Assembly: GCA_000827325.1 (NCBI GenBank)
Contig: KN832890.1
Coordinates: 310,001-374,000, forward strand
DNA: 64,000 nucleotides
From: Oidiodendron maius Zn
Lineage: Eukaryota; Ascomycota; Leotiomycetes; Myxotrichaceae
Reading direction: 5' to 3'
In this document: one piece after another, positions 1-11,768 of the stretch
Numbering within the stretch: the first letter of the stretch is position 1
Layout of the letters: every line of letters begins with the position of its first letter
The notes under the pieces: model-generated
Told to the model about the DNA's origin: nothing
Seen by the model: the letters and a program-made list of their open reading frames with translations, nothing else
The model's database searches: none
Program-made: the position numbers and the translations under genes

Positions 1-184
1 GAGAAGGTGATCAAACGTATGTTCTGCTGTACGTTTAGTGTACAGCTCATTTCGAGATTAGATTAAAGTCTATCTCCTGTAGAATGCGTGCCAAGAATAG
101 TATACAAATAGACGATATCATATAAACAGAATAGTATAAGTTAGCGGATTATAACCTCTATTCAAGTTCCCTTACCCGAAAGTT
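1..184. other. AT-rich flank downstream of the NLR
   Basis: This is the 3' side of the minus-strand NLR gene. It is AT-rich, contains no open frame of note, and probably carries the 3' untranslated region. The window edge cuts off whatever lies beyond. Confidence 0.5.
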
Positions 185-3100
185 TTAGGATATATACTTT
201 AGAAGAGATAAACCAACGAAACGGCCTCCAAATACTGGCTGCAGATGGTCAAATAAAGCAATTTCATCCTCGTCTGGTATAGCGTTTAATGGATCAAAAG
301 GTAAGAGTCTAGCGAGTACAGACCTCGCCTGGGTTGTCAAAGCCTCCGCTTCGGTACTGTCTCTGCTACTCTGGCGTAGAATCTGGGCGAGATGGAACTC
401 AGTCCGCGCTACTGCCGCCTCTGGCCAGAAGCTTTTGTCTGCTCGCTCTTGGAATTTTGTTAGAGCTGTTCTCATGTAAAACCTGCTAAAGTCAGTAAGC
501 TGTTCACTTATAGTTTATTGCGTCACTCGGACATACTCAGCTTGGTCCCATCTGCCGAGATGAGCGTATGCCGCACCGACGGCATAATAACTCTGGAGTG
601 TGAAGTAGTTTGTCTTTCCGTTGCCCTGCAATCTCAAGCGTGCTTTAAGAACGTGCTCTTGCATTTCCAGAGACTTCTCAATGTCCCCACTTTGCAAAAT
701 GATACATGCTAGGTCGAATTTGTATCTTAATGTCAGCTGTGGTTGCCCAGTCTGTCGTGAAACAAGCTCCACGGCCTTCTGCGAATGTTTTATGGCATCT
801 TCGAAGTCTTTGCGGTACATTAGACAGTACGCTTCATGATGATTGAACTTAGCACATTCGAAATGGTGGTCATTTTCAGTGCTGCTCTGGTGATATTTCG
901 CATGACACTCTTGATATATTGGCTCAGCCTCCTGATAATTGTTGAACTGCAGAAGAGCATTCCCGTAATCAGCCATGGCATTGCACACTATCATTTCATC
1001 ATTTTTTGTTAATGATCCGGGGGAAAGCGCGGTAACAACTTTCTTTCGGATTTGCAATATCTTCCAGAAACGATCCTTGCTTTCTGCTCGATGACTGATG
1101 CCAAAGTATTGAATCACAAGAGCTGATGCGACGTGTATGTCAATTCTCAGTTGCTCCTCGTCGCACTCGAGAAGATCAAGTACAGTTTCTGCTGAATTAA
1201 GAAGACGGAGCCCGTCATACATCATCCCACGTTGCCACAGATGGACTCCTCCATCACGGAAGAGTTCCGCTAGTTTCAAAAATGGCGTACTCAAAGGCAC
1301 TCCGCTCTCGTAGATTCTCTGCATCGTCAATACGTGAGGGAGGTATTCCTTGAACACATTCCATTTCAACGAGTCAGAGGCCTCCATTGATGGTCTGGGA
1401 AGACGCGCACGTATCAGCTCAAAAGCCAGCTTGAATATATCTTTCCTCTCCTGAGGGTTCTCATCCAGGTCTTGGAGCAATCTGTGTTGCAACAGACGGT
1501 GTACAGAAAAGACCTCTCGGTTTCCTTGTATTTTGAGCGTTGCGAGCCTCCGGCTTGTGAGGTCTTTGACCATTTTTCGACACCTGCGAGGCCATTAGAA
1601 CATAACTATCTATCATCATTCACCCTACCCACCTTACTATCTGTGACGAGTGTAAAAATGAGAGTCCAGGCTCAGTGTGATCATTCATCAGCAACTCCCT
1701 CTGGATATTGTCGCTGTCCATGAATGCCATGATCTTGAGAAGTTTAAGTGCATCAGTTCCAAGATCACTTAAACCAATGCTCCAAATCGTCTCGAGTGTC
1801 GCATTAGATGAAGCGTCAATAGGTCGAGAGGAAAGACTATTCTTTCGCCATTCATTCCACAGCTCCAAGAACTCAGCAAGCGTCCAACTAGATGCTTTAA
1901 CACAACCAGCAATATGACATAATGCTAAGGGCATCCTTGCCAGACTCGCAATCTCGCCAGCGACCCTGTACTCTGGATGAAATCTTATTTTCTCGTGCTT
2001 TAATCCAGGCTGCAGCCCCCTTATCAATAATGAGCGACTCTCTTCGATGGACATCTCTTTCAAGATGACGCTGAAGAGATTGGACGGTACCGTCTTTGGT
2101 TCAAGATTTGCTACACGAGTGGTGACAAGTACTGAACCTTGGCTTTTGGCAAGGTTAACAGGTATGTACTCTTCAATATCTCTCCAGTCATGGACGTTAT
2201 CGAAGACTAGCAACCATCGATTTCTTGTCGTCTCCAGGAAGTCACGGCTCTGCTCGATCAATTGCTTCTGATCCTCTCCATCTGGCGCAAGCCCAAGTGC
2301 AACTGCGATGAGACTGAAAGTGTCTGCACATCCAACTCGTGTCTCTGCTTGGGTCCAGAACACATACGAATAAGCTTGCTCATAGCGGTAGGTGTATTCA
2401 ATAGCAGTAGAAGTTTTGCCCATCCCGGCTGTGCCACTAAGAGTACACATTCGGCCGGGGATGGAAAGAATCTTGTACAGAGTCGCAAGATTGCCATCCC
2501 TCCCTACAAAATCTTCATCCCTTGGGTGCGTTAATGTGCGTAGAATAAAGTTGCTTCCTTTTGAGGATGCTGTTGTATGGTGACCTAGGATTCTCAAGTC
2601 TGGCTTTGCTCGATCCTGATCATCTGGGTTTTCAGCTTTATCACCAAGGTAGTGTGCGATTCTCCAATCCCTTGTGGCATTCCACACTGATGAAGCCTGA
2701 TCGCCTTCCTTTACATCTGATTCGTCATCGGAGTCTCCAACGAAATCCAAGTTAGATCCAGCTAAACCACTATCAGGTGGACCCTGCTTATCTGGGGGAA
2801 CTAGTCTCAATTGCTCTTCAACGAAATCGTTTAGTATTTCAAGTTTAGTTCTACCTTCGGAAGCTCTACCTTCAGAAGCATTATCATCAAATCTTTGGGA
2901 TGCAATTCCATCGCTGTCGTCTTCCTCAGTGGTATCGTCCCCATTAACCGACATCAAGGCAAGCTGTTCCAAGTGGTTGGCAATATGGTCCTTCAAGTCC
3001 TTTGTATTAAGTTTCATAGGGCACAAAGGACAGAGCTCTTCTTTGAGTCGAATAGCTGAATGTTTCATGCACAATGAGACCATCATGGCTAGCTGGCTCG

Positions 3101-4471
3101 GCCCGGAAACATTGTCGTGGTACGTTTTCAGGTGAGTTTCGAAAGCCTCCGCTGTAGCAAACTCTTTCGCACACGATTGGCAAACCCAGACTCTCATAAT
3201 TCGGTGGCTTTCGAGTTCATGCCGAAACCACTCATCGCGGACACCAAATGTCTTCTCGGCGCGAAGACAATCATCAAAGGTACATATGTAAGGCTCCAAA
3301 TCACGAATCACATGAACTTCCCAATCATTATTAGTTATGATATTCAGTCCAATATCAAGTTCGTGGTAGCAATAAGGGCAAAGGAACGTTTGACCAGGCG
3401 CCAGTGGAATAGGAGGTTTGGGTACTGTCAGCTGTTTGACTAGAGCGTTCGTTTCGGCCACTGATGTTGCTGATCCACCTACGGTCAATGCGACCTTCGA
3501 AAAGACATCGTCGTCGATGGAGAGAGCAGCTGCGTCACTCACAGAAACCCAGGACGTACTTGGATGCAGGCGAGGCCGAGGCGGAGGACTGTCAGCCTCC
3601 AGACCAGGCTTCTGAAAATTGAATGCGTCGATGGCAATATCTCGGAGAGGTGATTTCTTAGCCCGTCTAAGATTTTGTGTCTTCGCTTCGCCGAAAGGCA
3701 TTCCGGGCTTACCCTTTTCATGCAGACTCTTCAGATACTTTCTTCGCCGGCGATGGGCCCAGCCAAGTCTTATGAGTAGAGTTTGCGTTGCAGTTGGGAA
3801 CAACGCGGCTGCGAGGCTGATATCTGGGTCTGCGTCATTTACTGTCGAATCCAGCGAGTATGTGTCGACTGGAAATGAGTCGCAAAGATTCGGCATCAAC
3901 TTCATCAAGCATGCAACAATTCCTTCGATATGCTCCACCAAGTGAGGCACTTTCGAGGTGACGGCAGCCTTTCCTTCATGTGATGATTTTACACCACCAG
4001 GGCGCAGTCCATCTGACAAAGCCTCGTCTGGGGATTCAATTGAGGAAGTACTTGCAACCTGCACTTTGTCAACGCCTAAAGGGTATTAAATATTGCTCGG
4101 CGAAGAATGTATTGGCTACTGGGTTTACCTTTAGACAATATGGAGTATAGAGTGACAAGCAGCTCTAAGGTCATTTTCGATAGATCAGATGTTTTCCGTA
4201 AGGTATGATCAATTGTTCGGGGCAAAGCGCCGCTGTCGTTTCCCCATTCCAGAAATTTGCCATAGCTGTCCTCGACTAATGTAGAATGAGATGGTTGGTT
4301 TGATCTTACAACGATGCAGAAGCGCTCAAAGCATTGTCTGCAGTCCTCGAATTTTGCCGCAATTGGTGCTGTTTGAGGAAGGTAGTCACGTTTCTTCCTC
4401 CGTAGTGTCCTGTATACTGGATTAAGCTCCGTCATGGCGAGTGAATACGAGTTAACACGACGGCTAGCCAC
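185..4471 (-). CDS. NLR-like protein: C2H2 region, NB-ARC, TPR
   Basis: Four-exon model with introns at 4076-4128, 1584-1632 and 483-536; the product is 1,376 residues from the ATG at 4471. A second in-frame ATG at 4435 (MTELNPVY) is an equally good start. Residues about 345-480 hold several Cys/His finger pairs (CPYC, CQSC, CPLC with His partners), as in the fungal acuF-like C2H2 region. The NB-ARC follows: P-loop GTAGMGKTS near 662, Walker B LLVFDN near 736, and a GLPL-like MPLAL near 828. The last third, about 1,100-1,330, has TPR-like helices such as NNYQEAEPIYQE and LGRWDQAE. Proteins of this build are STAND NTPases thought to sense non-self or damage and oligomerise; the ligand is unknown. 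It is divergent from a HeLo-like/DUF7580 gene. All intron ends fit consensus and no frameshift is needed, so it looks intact. Confidence 0.85.
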
Positions 4472-5198
4472 TAATATAATGAGACTTGGCTACAAGATCT
4501 TCAAATTTGAATACTAGAGAGTGAGAAACGAAAGTGTTGATAAATTTCCGTCGAGCGAAGCAGTGCTAGTAATTGCTTTTTAGATTGATCTCGACCCAAG
4601 CCACAATCAAAGGATTGTAGATAAGGGTCGTATTCATTATTGGGCTTGCAGCGAAACCTATCAGCAATATGCTTTTGATTCGTCCCACGATATGTGGAGG
4701 AAGTGCGTAGTATATGCAGCAGGATGGGGTGCAGCGACCGTGGGCGGTATTACAGCTGGGTGAGCATCGTCTCATCATTTGGGTGCCATCATTAAGCCAC
4801 CGACTACAGCCTCGTTGCGAAAGTTGGTATATTCCTTCCCACTAAAACTCCAGTGGACTCTGCTTTGTGATCCGAAAACAAAAACAAAAATTCCGAAGAA
4901 AAGGCATAAAATTTTCGATCGCGGGGATGCGGATTTGTCTCGATGTCGTAGGCCTGGTGGGCGAGGCCCAAGCCGAGTACGAGACTGGATCCTGGAATTG
5001 AACGCCTTGGCAAACCGAAAGGGACTGTAGAAAATATATGGAGGCTTGAACCGGGCCACAAGCTGTTGCCTGTCCAGGCCGTTTCCCCCTCACTTTTCGG
5101 GAGGGGCCATCCTACATTTCCAACTCTATCTGGTTGCGAAGAGCTTCAAACATCCTAAGAAATTTCCGTCGTTGAATTTCCTTCGAGTTTCTCTTAAA
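4472..5198. promoter_or_regulatory. Shared divergent promoter, NLR / HeLo-like gene
   Basis: This 727-base gap lies between the start codons of the NLR (minus) and the DUF7580 protein (plus), so both promoters must be here. The short open frames inside it overlap on both strands and show no family signal. I could not identify a specific regulator site. Co-regulation of the two genes is an inference from the head-to-head arrangement. Confidence 0.5.
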
Positions 5199-7045
5199 AT
5201 GTCAGGCTTTGAGGTGATCGGCTTGGTCCTAGGCTTCTGGCCACTGATCGTCAACGGCCTCCAAGTATATAAGGCTGCAAAAAACGGCCAAGGATGGGAT
5301 TTGCTCTGCGACGAATTCAGGGTCGAGGAATTTATCTACATCGACTGTGTGCGGCATTTACTCGCAGCTGATGTTTCTGAAAGTAACTTGTTGCAGCTCA
5401 CTACCAGAGAGAAGCCTAATCAGCATCTATGGAAGGACCAGGCATTGCACAGATGCCTTGAGAAACGTTTAGGACCAGAAAGAACCCCCATGGTTCTCAA
5501 GACACTGCAAGAGATGGACACAATTCTCTCATCATTAGCTACAAAGTTCACTATTAATGAAAACACAGCTGTAAGTTGGGATAATGCAATTTTCTCCTGC
5601 TGCTCTGCTAAGATTGAGATTGTAGGACTCATCCCATTCGAAAATCGGCCGCAGTATTCACAAAATCAAGTTAGCTCTACCACAAGCATCAATGAAAGAA
5701 AACCTTCGAAAGCTACGCGATTATAATGCTCGCCTCCAAAGACTCCTCACCAATTGCACGAGTGCAGGCTACCCAGCGCAGGGACGCCTACCAAGAACGT
5801 CGTCACGATTAGCACCTGGAGTTCTTCGTAAGATCATAACACATGCAAACGAGCTCCACGATGCAATTTGCGAAGGCTTCAAATGTCCTTGTCGAAACCC
5901 TCACGAGGCAAGGCTGAGAATGTACTCGCCCGATGATATCGACCTCGCGCAACCGTTTGAGCTCGTCTTTCCTGTCGACGAACATACTGCGGAGCGGATA
6001 TCACAGCCGGATCAAGGCCTGCAATCTCCCGCTGGCAAGAGCGTCGAGAGTTCTGAGTTTGACACCTTGAGGTAGGTTCTATACGCCATCAGTCCATAAC
6101 AGATACTAACTATTCAGTAATATTTCTTCCAGAGGCTGGTCACATCGAGACAGCATCGAAGCTCTAGTATCGCCGATCACGAGTACTAGTGGCACATCAC
6201 CACCCCCACTCCGAGGTCGCTCAGTCTCCGTTAGCCGTGATAATAACCTTGAAAATGCTGGGCTTATTGATGACCTCTGCGAATTCATCAGAAGACTCGG
6301 GGATGAACCGGCAGCCATTGCTCCAGCTTCCTGCTTGGGTGTCCTCGGACTAAAGAACAAGAATGATAAATACGCCATTAAAGTGACTTCCTTAGAGGAC
6401 GATCCTTCACAACCAGCAAGCCTCGTTTGTCTCGACGACTATCTATCTCCGAACCAGAAGTGGGATGCGACACGAAAGAAGAGGATGGATCTCGCGTTGA
6501 GCTTGAGCCTCGCGATACTCCAATTCTACACAACTCCTTGGATCGATATGTGGTGGACATGGAAAGATTTTTACATGATGAAAAGCAACAAATCGCAGAT
6601 ATTCGTCACCAAGAAATTTTATTCCATACAGAGTCCTCTCAACAGCAAAAGTCGGCCACCAACTCATCCGCTTTCCATCTCTACCTTTTGGGACTGCTAC
6701 GGCGAACCGATCCTGACACGACTAGGCTTCGCACTTGTCGAGCTCGCGCTGGGCAAACGGCTGTCTGATCTGAGACGAGGAGAATATGCGGTGGTAGAGG
6801 ACGAAGATATGCTAGATCTCATGACTGCGAAGTGGCTTGTAGAGGAGGGAAGGGTGCTGGACGAGGCGGGCCAGTGCTACCATGACGCGGTACAGGCGTG
6901 CTTAACGCACCAGATTATCACGGATACAGAAGTGAAAGGTTTGAGCTCTAAACATGCTGATTTTCAATCGGATGTGGAGAAGTATGTTGTTGCGCCGATT
7001 AGAGATTCTTATGGGGCTTCTTGGGGTCAGATTTCTGTGTCTTAG
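5199..7045 (+). CDS. HeLo-like N-terminus plus DUF7580 protein
   Basis: Three exons with introns 5571-5625 and 6072-6117 give 581 residues from MSGFEVIGLV. The first 30 residues form a hydrophobic, Gly-containing helix (VIGLVLGFWPLIVNGL) followed by a helical segment, as in fungal HeLo-like proteins, whose N-terminal helix is membrane-active in studied members. The second exon carries the typical KIKLALPQ / LRKLRDYNARL stretch. The last exon has the DUF7580 region (LCDDYL-like CLDDYL, MWWTWKDFY, FVTKKFYSI, LVELALGKRL, CYHDAVQACL). A Ser/Pro-rich linker at about residues 280-320 separates the halves. The second intron has a perfect TACTAAC branch site. The C-terminal region resembles a degenerate kinase fold, but that is family knowledge and not visible here. 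It is probably an executor or partner of the divergent NLR, by inference only. Confidence 0.8.
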
Positions 7046-7291
7046 GCAGGGCCTTTGTTTTTGCGGGGTGGCGATGCTACTGTAATGTAAGTTGAATATT
7101 AGAAATATGTATACTGAATTGAAAACAGCGAAGACTTACACAGAGATAATGAGTACAACCTACCTAGGTAGGCTTCGAGTATAGCAGATCACGTGCAGCC
7201 CAGAAAAATGCGTTGTCATCAGTTGCAGCTATCAACATTCACCCGCCTTACCTACCTTGAGTGTGACCCTACACCATTTATGCGACTGATA

Positions 7292-8420
7292 ATGGCAGCC
7301 AGCGAAGACTTGAGAGTGTCCGGCAAGGTCTACTTCCTGACTCGCTCCCCACTCTATCATGAAGTAAAGCCCTACACACTCCGCTACCGCTCCGAAGACG
7401 GTTTCCCACAGACCAACGTCGTTCGCACCTTACACGACATTGTTTTCCAAGATTTGCGTACACAACCTGACCTGACATACGAAAAATGTTGTTTCAAAGT
7501 CATAAATCTCCAGAGTTCTTTAAGCTATGAAGATTACGATGATCTCACCATGGTCGAGAAGGTTCATCAGAAAGAAGTCACGGAGTGCGTGAAGGATGAA
7601 CTTAAGGCGACATCGGTGGAAGTTTTGGATTATGTGGTATATTGCGTTCTGAATATTATATTGCGAGAAGCGTTGTCTGAGCGGATTAGTAGATTCGACG
7701 ACGAGATCCAAGCTGGCCGATTGCCACAGGTGAGACGTATAGTTTTCAGCAGCCGGCTTCGGCAGCACATATTGGTATGTGTTCCTGAGTGGAAGAAGGT
7801 GCAAGCCGGTCTGATGTTTAGATCATACGTATGACGAGGGATGTAGGATCATCAGGGATGTCTATGGGACTGAGGCCGATGCTGTAATCAGAGGCAGATG
7901 GCAAATTGTAAAGTGAGTGGCCGTTTCCGTGGAGGACGTTAAGGCCGTTCAAGATTCAAATTCGGCCGATGACTCATATTCTTTTACGTCATGAATTCTT
8001 GAAGATGTCTAATGAGACTCTGCAGTGTCTGGCATCCTCTCCGTGGCCCCTTAATCGATTGGCCCCTTGCTCTCTGCGACGCCTCAAGTGTCGACTTTGT
8101 TCATGACACCATGGCTGGTGATGTCGTAGACCGAGATGCAGTCTTCGAAAATACACAAGTTTATTACAATTCTGATCAAAGGTGGTATTATCTGCCTAAT
8201 CAATTACCGTTAGAGCTTCTCATTTTCAAGAATGCAGACAGCGAAACAATGCATGGTGCGGCGCCAGGTGAGTGTCATGAAAGCGATTGGGAAGACTAGA
8301 ATAAAAGCAAGCTGATATGAACTTGTAGGTGTACCTCACGCGTCATTTGATAATCCGAGAAAAGGAGAACATGACCTGATGAGAGAGAGCATTGAGTTGA
8401 GGTTACTTGTCCGATGGTAG
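7292..8420 (+). CDS. AsaB/CmcJ-like hydroxylase or desaturase
   Basis: Five exons: 7292-7636, 7693-7774, 7822-7912, 8026-8267 and 8329-8420, giving 283 residues, the usual size of the family. I chose the ATG at 7292 (MAASEDLRV); in-frame ATGs at 7193, 7205 and 7280 are possible. Family stretches run in order: YTLRYRSEDGFPQTNV, VLDYVIRRRDP, QQPASAAHID, GRWQIVNVWHPLRGPL, DWPLALCDASSVD, QRWYYLPNQ and GVPHASFDNPR near the end. His141-x-Asp143 is the likely iron-binding pair, as in 2-oxoglutarate-type oxygenases of the AsaB, CmcJ and GA4-desaturase group, which act in specialised metabolism. Read without splicing it changes frame repeatedly and looks broken, but each change falls at a consensus intron. 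The Asp143 codon is split G|AT by intron 2. It starts 246 bases after the DUF7580 stop; no backbone enzyme is adjacent. Confidence 0.85.
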
Positions 8421-8710
8421 ATGGATGACGAAGCATAGTTATCTTACGAAAATATACTCATGAATGCAAGTTAACTGCAACGCTATGATGCCCAACACAC
8501 TTATAGCCCTTCATATTGTTCCTCCAATTCTCACCATCCAAGTGATATTGTCGCCAGGAACTCTGTACAGCTCAAGATATGCTAACCCTGTCCACAATCT
8601 TCAACACTTGAGGTTTCGCTCGTTGCCACGTCATCTGCTGTCCAAACTATCAGCACTTTCTTCTACGCAAGAAATTCCGTGTTAATCAACAAACCTCTAC
8701 AAACTCCCGG
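8421..8710. other. Intergenic, no gene seen
   Basis: This short gap sits between the AsaB-like stop codon and a doubtful minus-strand small gene. I see no coding signal or repeat in it. Confidence 0.4.
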
Positions 8711-9040
8711 TCAAATCGCTCCTCGTGGTGTATCTTCCTTCCCATTCTCCTTCCTCGGCGGGGCGACCCGCGCACTTGTCCCATCAACAACAATGATCGC
8801 TCCTTTCTTAGCGCCATACTCCACTCCCTCTGCTGCTTTAATTTCCTTCGGTGGCCAATGCGCTTTCCATGGCTGGGCTTTGTCCTGTCTATTGTCGCAA
8901 GTCAGACTCTCGGGTGCGGTAGGCATTTTCCGTTCGGGGAAGGTGGAAGTCGTTGTTTGGGCTTTGAGATCTGAGGCGGAGATGCCGGAAGAGGAGATGG
9001 GATTATGGAAGTGGGGGTTTCTGATGCTACTAATATATAT
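8711..9040 (-). CDS. Possible small gene, 3' exon
   Basis: An open minus-strand frame of about 105 codons ends at 8711 with PRGAI. It includes SSGISASDLKAQ, WPPKEIKAAEGVEYG and GAIIVVDGTSARVAPPRK. Its composition (acidic and basic residues mixed, few rare residues) looks protein-like, and it runs upstream past its first ATG at 8926. An AG acceptor preceded by a TCTAATAC branch-like sequence lies near 9035-9050. A short upstream frame begins with an ATG at 9229. I could not settle the donor, and I do not recognise the family. It may equally be a chance frame or a relic. Confidence 0.27.
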   Translation of the reverse strand: MYISSIRNPHFHNPISSSGISASDLKAQTTTSTFPERKMPTAPESLTCDNRQDKAQPWKAHWPPKEIKAAEGVEYGAKKGAIIVVDGTSARVAPPRKENGKEDTPRGAI

Positions 9041-9229
9041 ACGCCTAACGTATTAGACAACCAGGGGGCTAATACACCAAAGCAGATGGGAAATTGTGAG
9101 GGATCACGATCCAACGATACCAAGGGATATAATGGGATGAATGTGAATGTCTCTTGTGGTGTATCTAGCTAGGAGAGGAGTCGGAGAGGACCCAAAGGCT
9201 AGGTATGGGAAGCGGTCAGTGAGGGTCAT

Positions 9230-10542
9230 GCGTACAGTACAACAGGAATTGAGAGCGTACAACACATTCACGCCTTAGCGTCCTTTTAATGCTATAAATA
9301 CAGCGAATACCATTCTAGTTAACTACCCTTAACTAAGCGAGACACTAACTTAATTAAGTGATGATAATATCACGCAATGGGATGGAAGGTGGCCTAACAT
9401 CATCCGATCAGAAAGTGCTCTGCCTAATACTCCTCTAAGGCTTCGTTACTAGAAAAAATGATCCTACTTCCTACTCTATTAAGCGTACCTGCCAACGCTA
9501 TAAACTTAGCAACCGCAGCCGTGCGCATGTCTCAAACAATCATTCTTTCAGACGGGCGAATGCCGCTATTGCCCTTAAAAACTTTGGTACGCTCTATATT
9601 TTCCATTGTATTCTAACATTCATGATTTATAATAGTAATAAAACAGGCGTTATAATCTTAAAAGTGCTCTTTAAATATTTCGCGAGATTATATCTGATAT
9701 GCTATGTACATCTAAGATGTAATTATAGTAATTTTTAGCTTATCTATAGTTATAAAATCCTTTGGACAGCGTAACCTTAGACCCTGCGGTGCAGCTTTGC
9801 GGCTTTGAGTGAAGAGCCGTACAGGGGTAGGTTTGGGGTAATTTTCTGACGCTTCTTGCTCCGCCTTCTTATTATCATGACCCACTAACTCTATACAGTA
9901 TTAAACACTTCACTACACAGTTTAATGCGGTGAGATAGAGCGCTATATGAGACGAGGGTTACAAAACTAGAGTTTAGATGACGTGGGGATCGAGGCCTAG
10001 GGACTGTGGGACTCGGTCAGTTGAGACCTTGCTACATCATCATAAGGACTATTAGTTAGTTACTGGCACATACTAAAAGGAACTCGAAATTAATACTCCA
10101 CAGGCCGAGGAGACTGGATTATACTCCTGCCATCTACGAGGCACACCGTGAATGCTATATGTACTCGCTCGGCCATCCGCACCTCATGATCGACTAGAAT
10201 CTTCCCTGCCCTACGTTTCAATATCTGGCTAACTTAGACATCCAGACAGTTGTCAGCAATTGTCAATTGGGAATTGGGAATCGCACTTTAAAAGAGAGAG
10301 TTTTTATGGCGGAAAATTAGTTTCGAAGTTTGCTATAGCCTTGTCTTTCTCGACATTGAATTCGAGAACTACAGTGCGGATCATATGACCTGACCCCGCA
10401 AACAGGCAACAATCTCTCTCGACGAGCACAGCCGCATCACTACATTCTCTTCTATAGCAGCACTCTATCCTTTCCTTATCTGTTCCATCCATCTAGTAAT
10501 CCATATCTCTATTTCGTTCTCTTTAATCTCACAGCCGCCAGC
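9230..10542. other. AT-rich relic DNA, no gene
   Basis: About 1.3 kb with long runs rich in TpA and stop codons on both strands, most extreme at 9290-9760. This composition is what repeat-induced point mutation leaves in old transposons, though I recognise no transposon domain. The last 200 bases before 10543 are CT-rich and look like a normal fungal promoter for the membrane protein. Confidence 0.45.
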
Positions 10543-11481
10543 ATGACGTCTTCACTTGACGAACTCTGCGCTTCCCGCGCAGGCCCTTTCCGCAATATCA
10601 GAGACGACAATATTTCCTTCGCCATCTATTTCGCGCTCTCAGTGGCCTCCATCTTCATAAATGCTGGCATGCGCTATCTCGTCCTGGGTTATTGCATGAA
10701 CAATTTGCCGCCGGCAACCAAAGACCAACCTACTACTGCGCTCTGCTCTCGTTGCCAGCAAACCAACATCCCACCTGGAGATAATGCCCTACCACCCCCT
10801 TATTCCGAATCGGAGTCTTTAACAGGATCTAAGGCTAAGGCGGAAGAACGAGCTGCTGCTGAGACAAAAGCCGCAATGGCACACCGCCCGAGCATTGCCC
10901 GTTTTTCTCTCTGCACAGCCTTGGCTATTATCAACATTTTGACAATGGTGCTGATAGCGTTCAGCCTCCAAAGCGGACTATACTGCCCCATACACTCAAA
11001 TAATAAGGTTGACAGTTCTACCCAATTCGTCTCACAAGTTGTTGTCTTTTGGATCATTTACGTTATAAGCGCAGCTTGGGCTCTCAGTGGGACTTTGTGT
11101 TGGGTGATATGGTTGCGCAATCTGTTGGGCGGCCCAGAATCTGCTGAGAGGTGGCCAATTCTGCCTGCTATCGGCTTATATGTTTTGTGCGCGGCTTTTA
11201 TTTCTCCCCTAATGATATTATTTGGGGTAGTGGGATTATCGGCGTGGCTAGTGGTAAAATTGGTCAGGTTTGTGGTAAAAGGAGTTAAAGGGGGGGTATT
11301 GCGGCTCTTTTGTGGAAAGCCATCAGAGGAGAAGGAATCGATTGAGATGGAAGGGCGGGCGACTGAGATGGAAGAAGGTTGTGGTAACGGTGATGTAATA
11401 ATGGGGAACGCCGGAGGTGAAGAAATATCAGGGAGAGATGGGAATCAACGGACATGGATGGGAAAGATGGTTCCAGTTTGA
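10543..11481 (+). CDS. Uncharacterised four-helix membrane protein
   Basis: A single open frame of 312 residues. Four hydrophobic segments lie at about 25-53, 120-148, 165-192 and 205-240. Between the first and second is a cytosolic-looking loop with CSRC-x4-IPPGD and a PY motif, LPPPYSESES, near residues 86-95. PY motifs of this type are bound by WW domains, for example of Rsp5/Nedd4-type ubiquitin ligases, so turnover by ubiquitination is possible. The C-terminal 55 residues are acidic and Gly/Glu-rich (EMEGRATEMEEG). The start ATG follows a CT-rich leader. I do not recognise a named family, and the topology is read from hydrophobicity only. Confidence 0.7.
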   Translation: MTSSLDELCASRAGPFRNIRDDNISFAIYFALSVASIFINAGMRYLVLGYCMNNLPPATKDQPTTALCSRCQQTNIPPGDNALPPPYSESESLTGSKAKAEERAAAETKAAMAHRPSIARFSLCTALAIINILTMVLIAFSLQSGLYCPIHSNNKVDSSTQFVSQVVVFWIIYVISAAWALSGTLCWVIWLRNLLGGPESAERWPILPAIGLYVLCAAFISPLMILFGVVGLSAWLVVKLVRFVVKGVKGGVLRLFCGKPSEEKESIEMEGRATEMEEGCGNGDVIMGNAGGEEISGRDGNQRTWMGKMVPV

Positions 11482-11768
11482 ATGACGATTCCTTAAATAA
11501 GTTAATGTTGAGCTTGAGATACGGCACATGTACTCTATTTGAAGGCCCTTGTCCTCTTGAACTCCCATAAGCCTCCACCTGAAGGATTCCCCACAATTGG
11601 ATCATACCCCAGTACATTCTCAACCAAAACGAGGACCAAGGTCGCACTGATCTCACGGCCCCTGCTCGTCTCAAGGATAAGCGTATCATGTAGTGGACCA
11701 AGTCCAAAAGGCGACTCCCTTAACTTAACCTGGACAATTGGTGGCTGTGCAGAATAGATTGTCAGTCA
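11482..11768. other. Convergent 3' gap
   Basis: This gap separates the ends of two convergent genes and would hold both 3' untranslated regions. I see no coding signal in it. Confidence 0.4.

Noticed and set aside
7637-7912. The AsaB-like gene first looked like a pseudogene with two frameshifts.
   Set aside because: Each frame change coincides with a consensus intron (7637-7692, 7775-7821), and the spliced codons restore family motifs, so the gene is intact.
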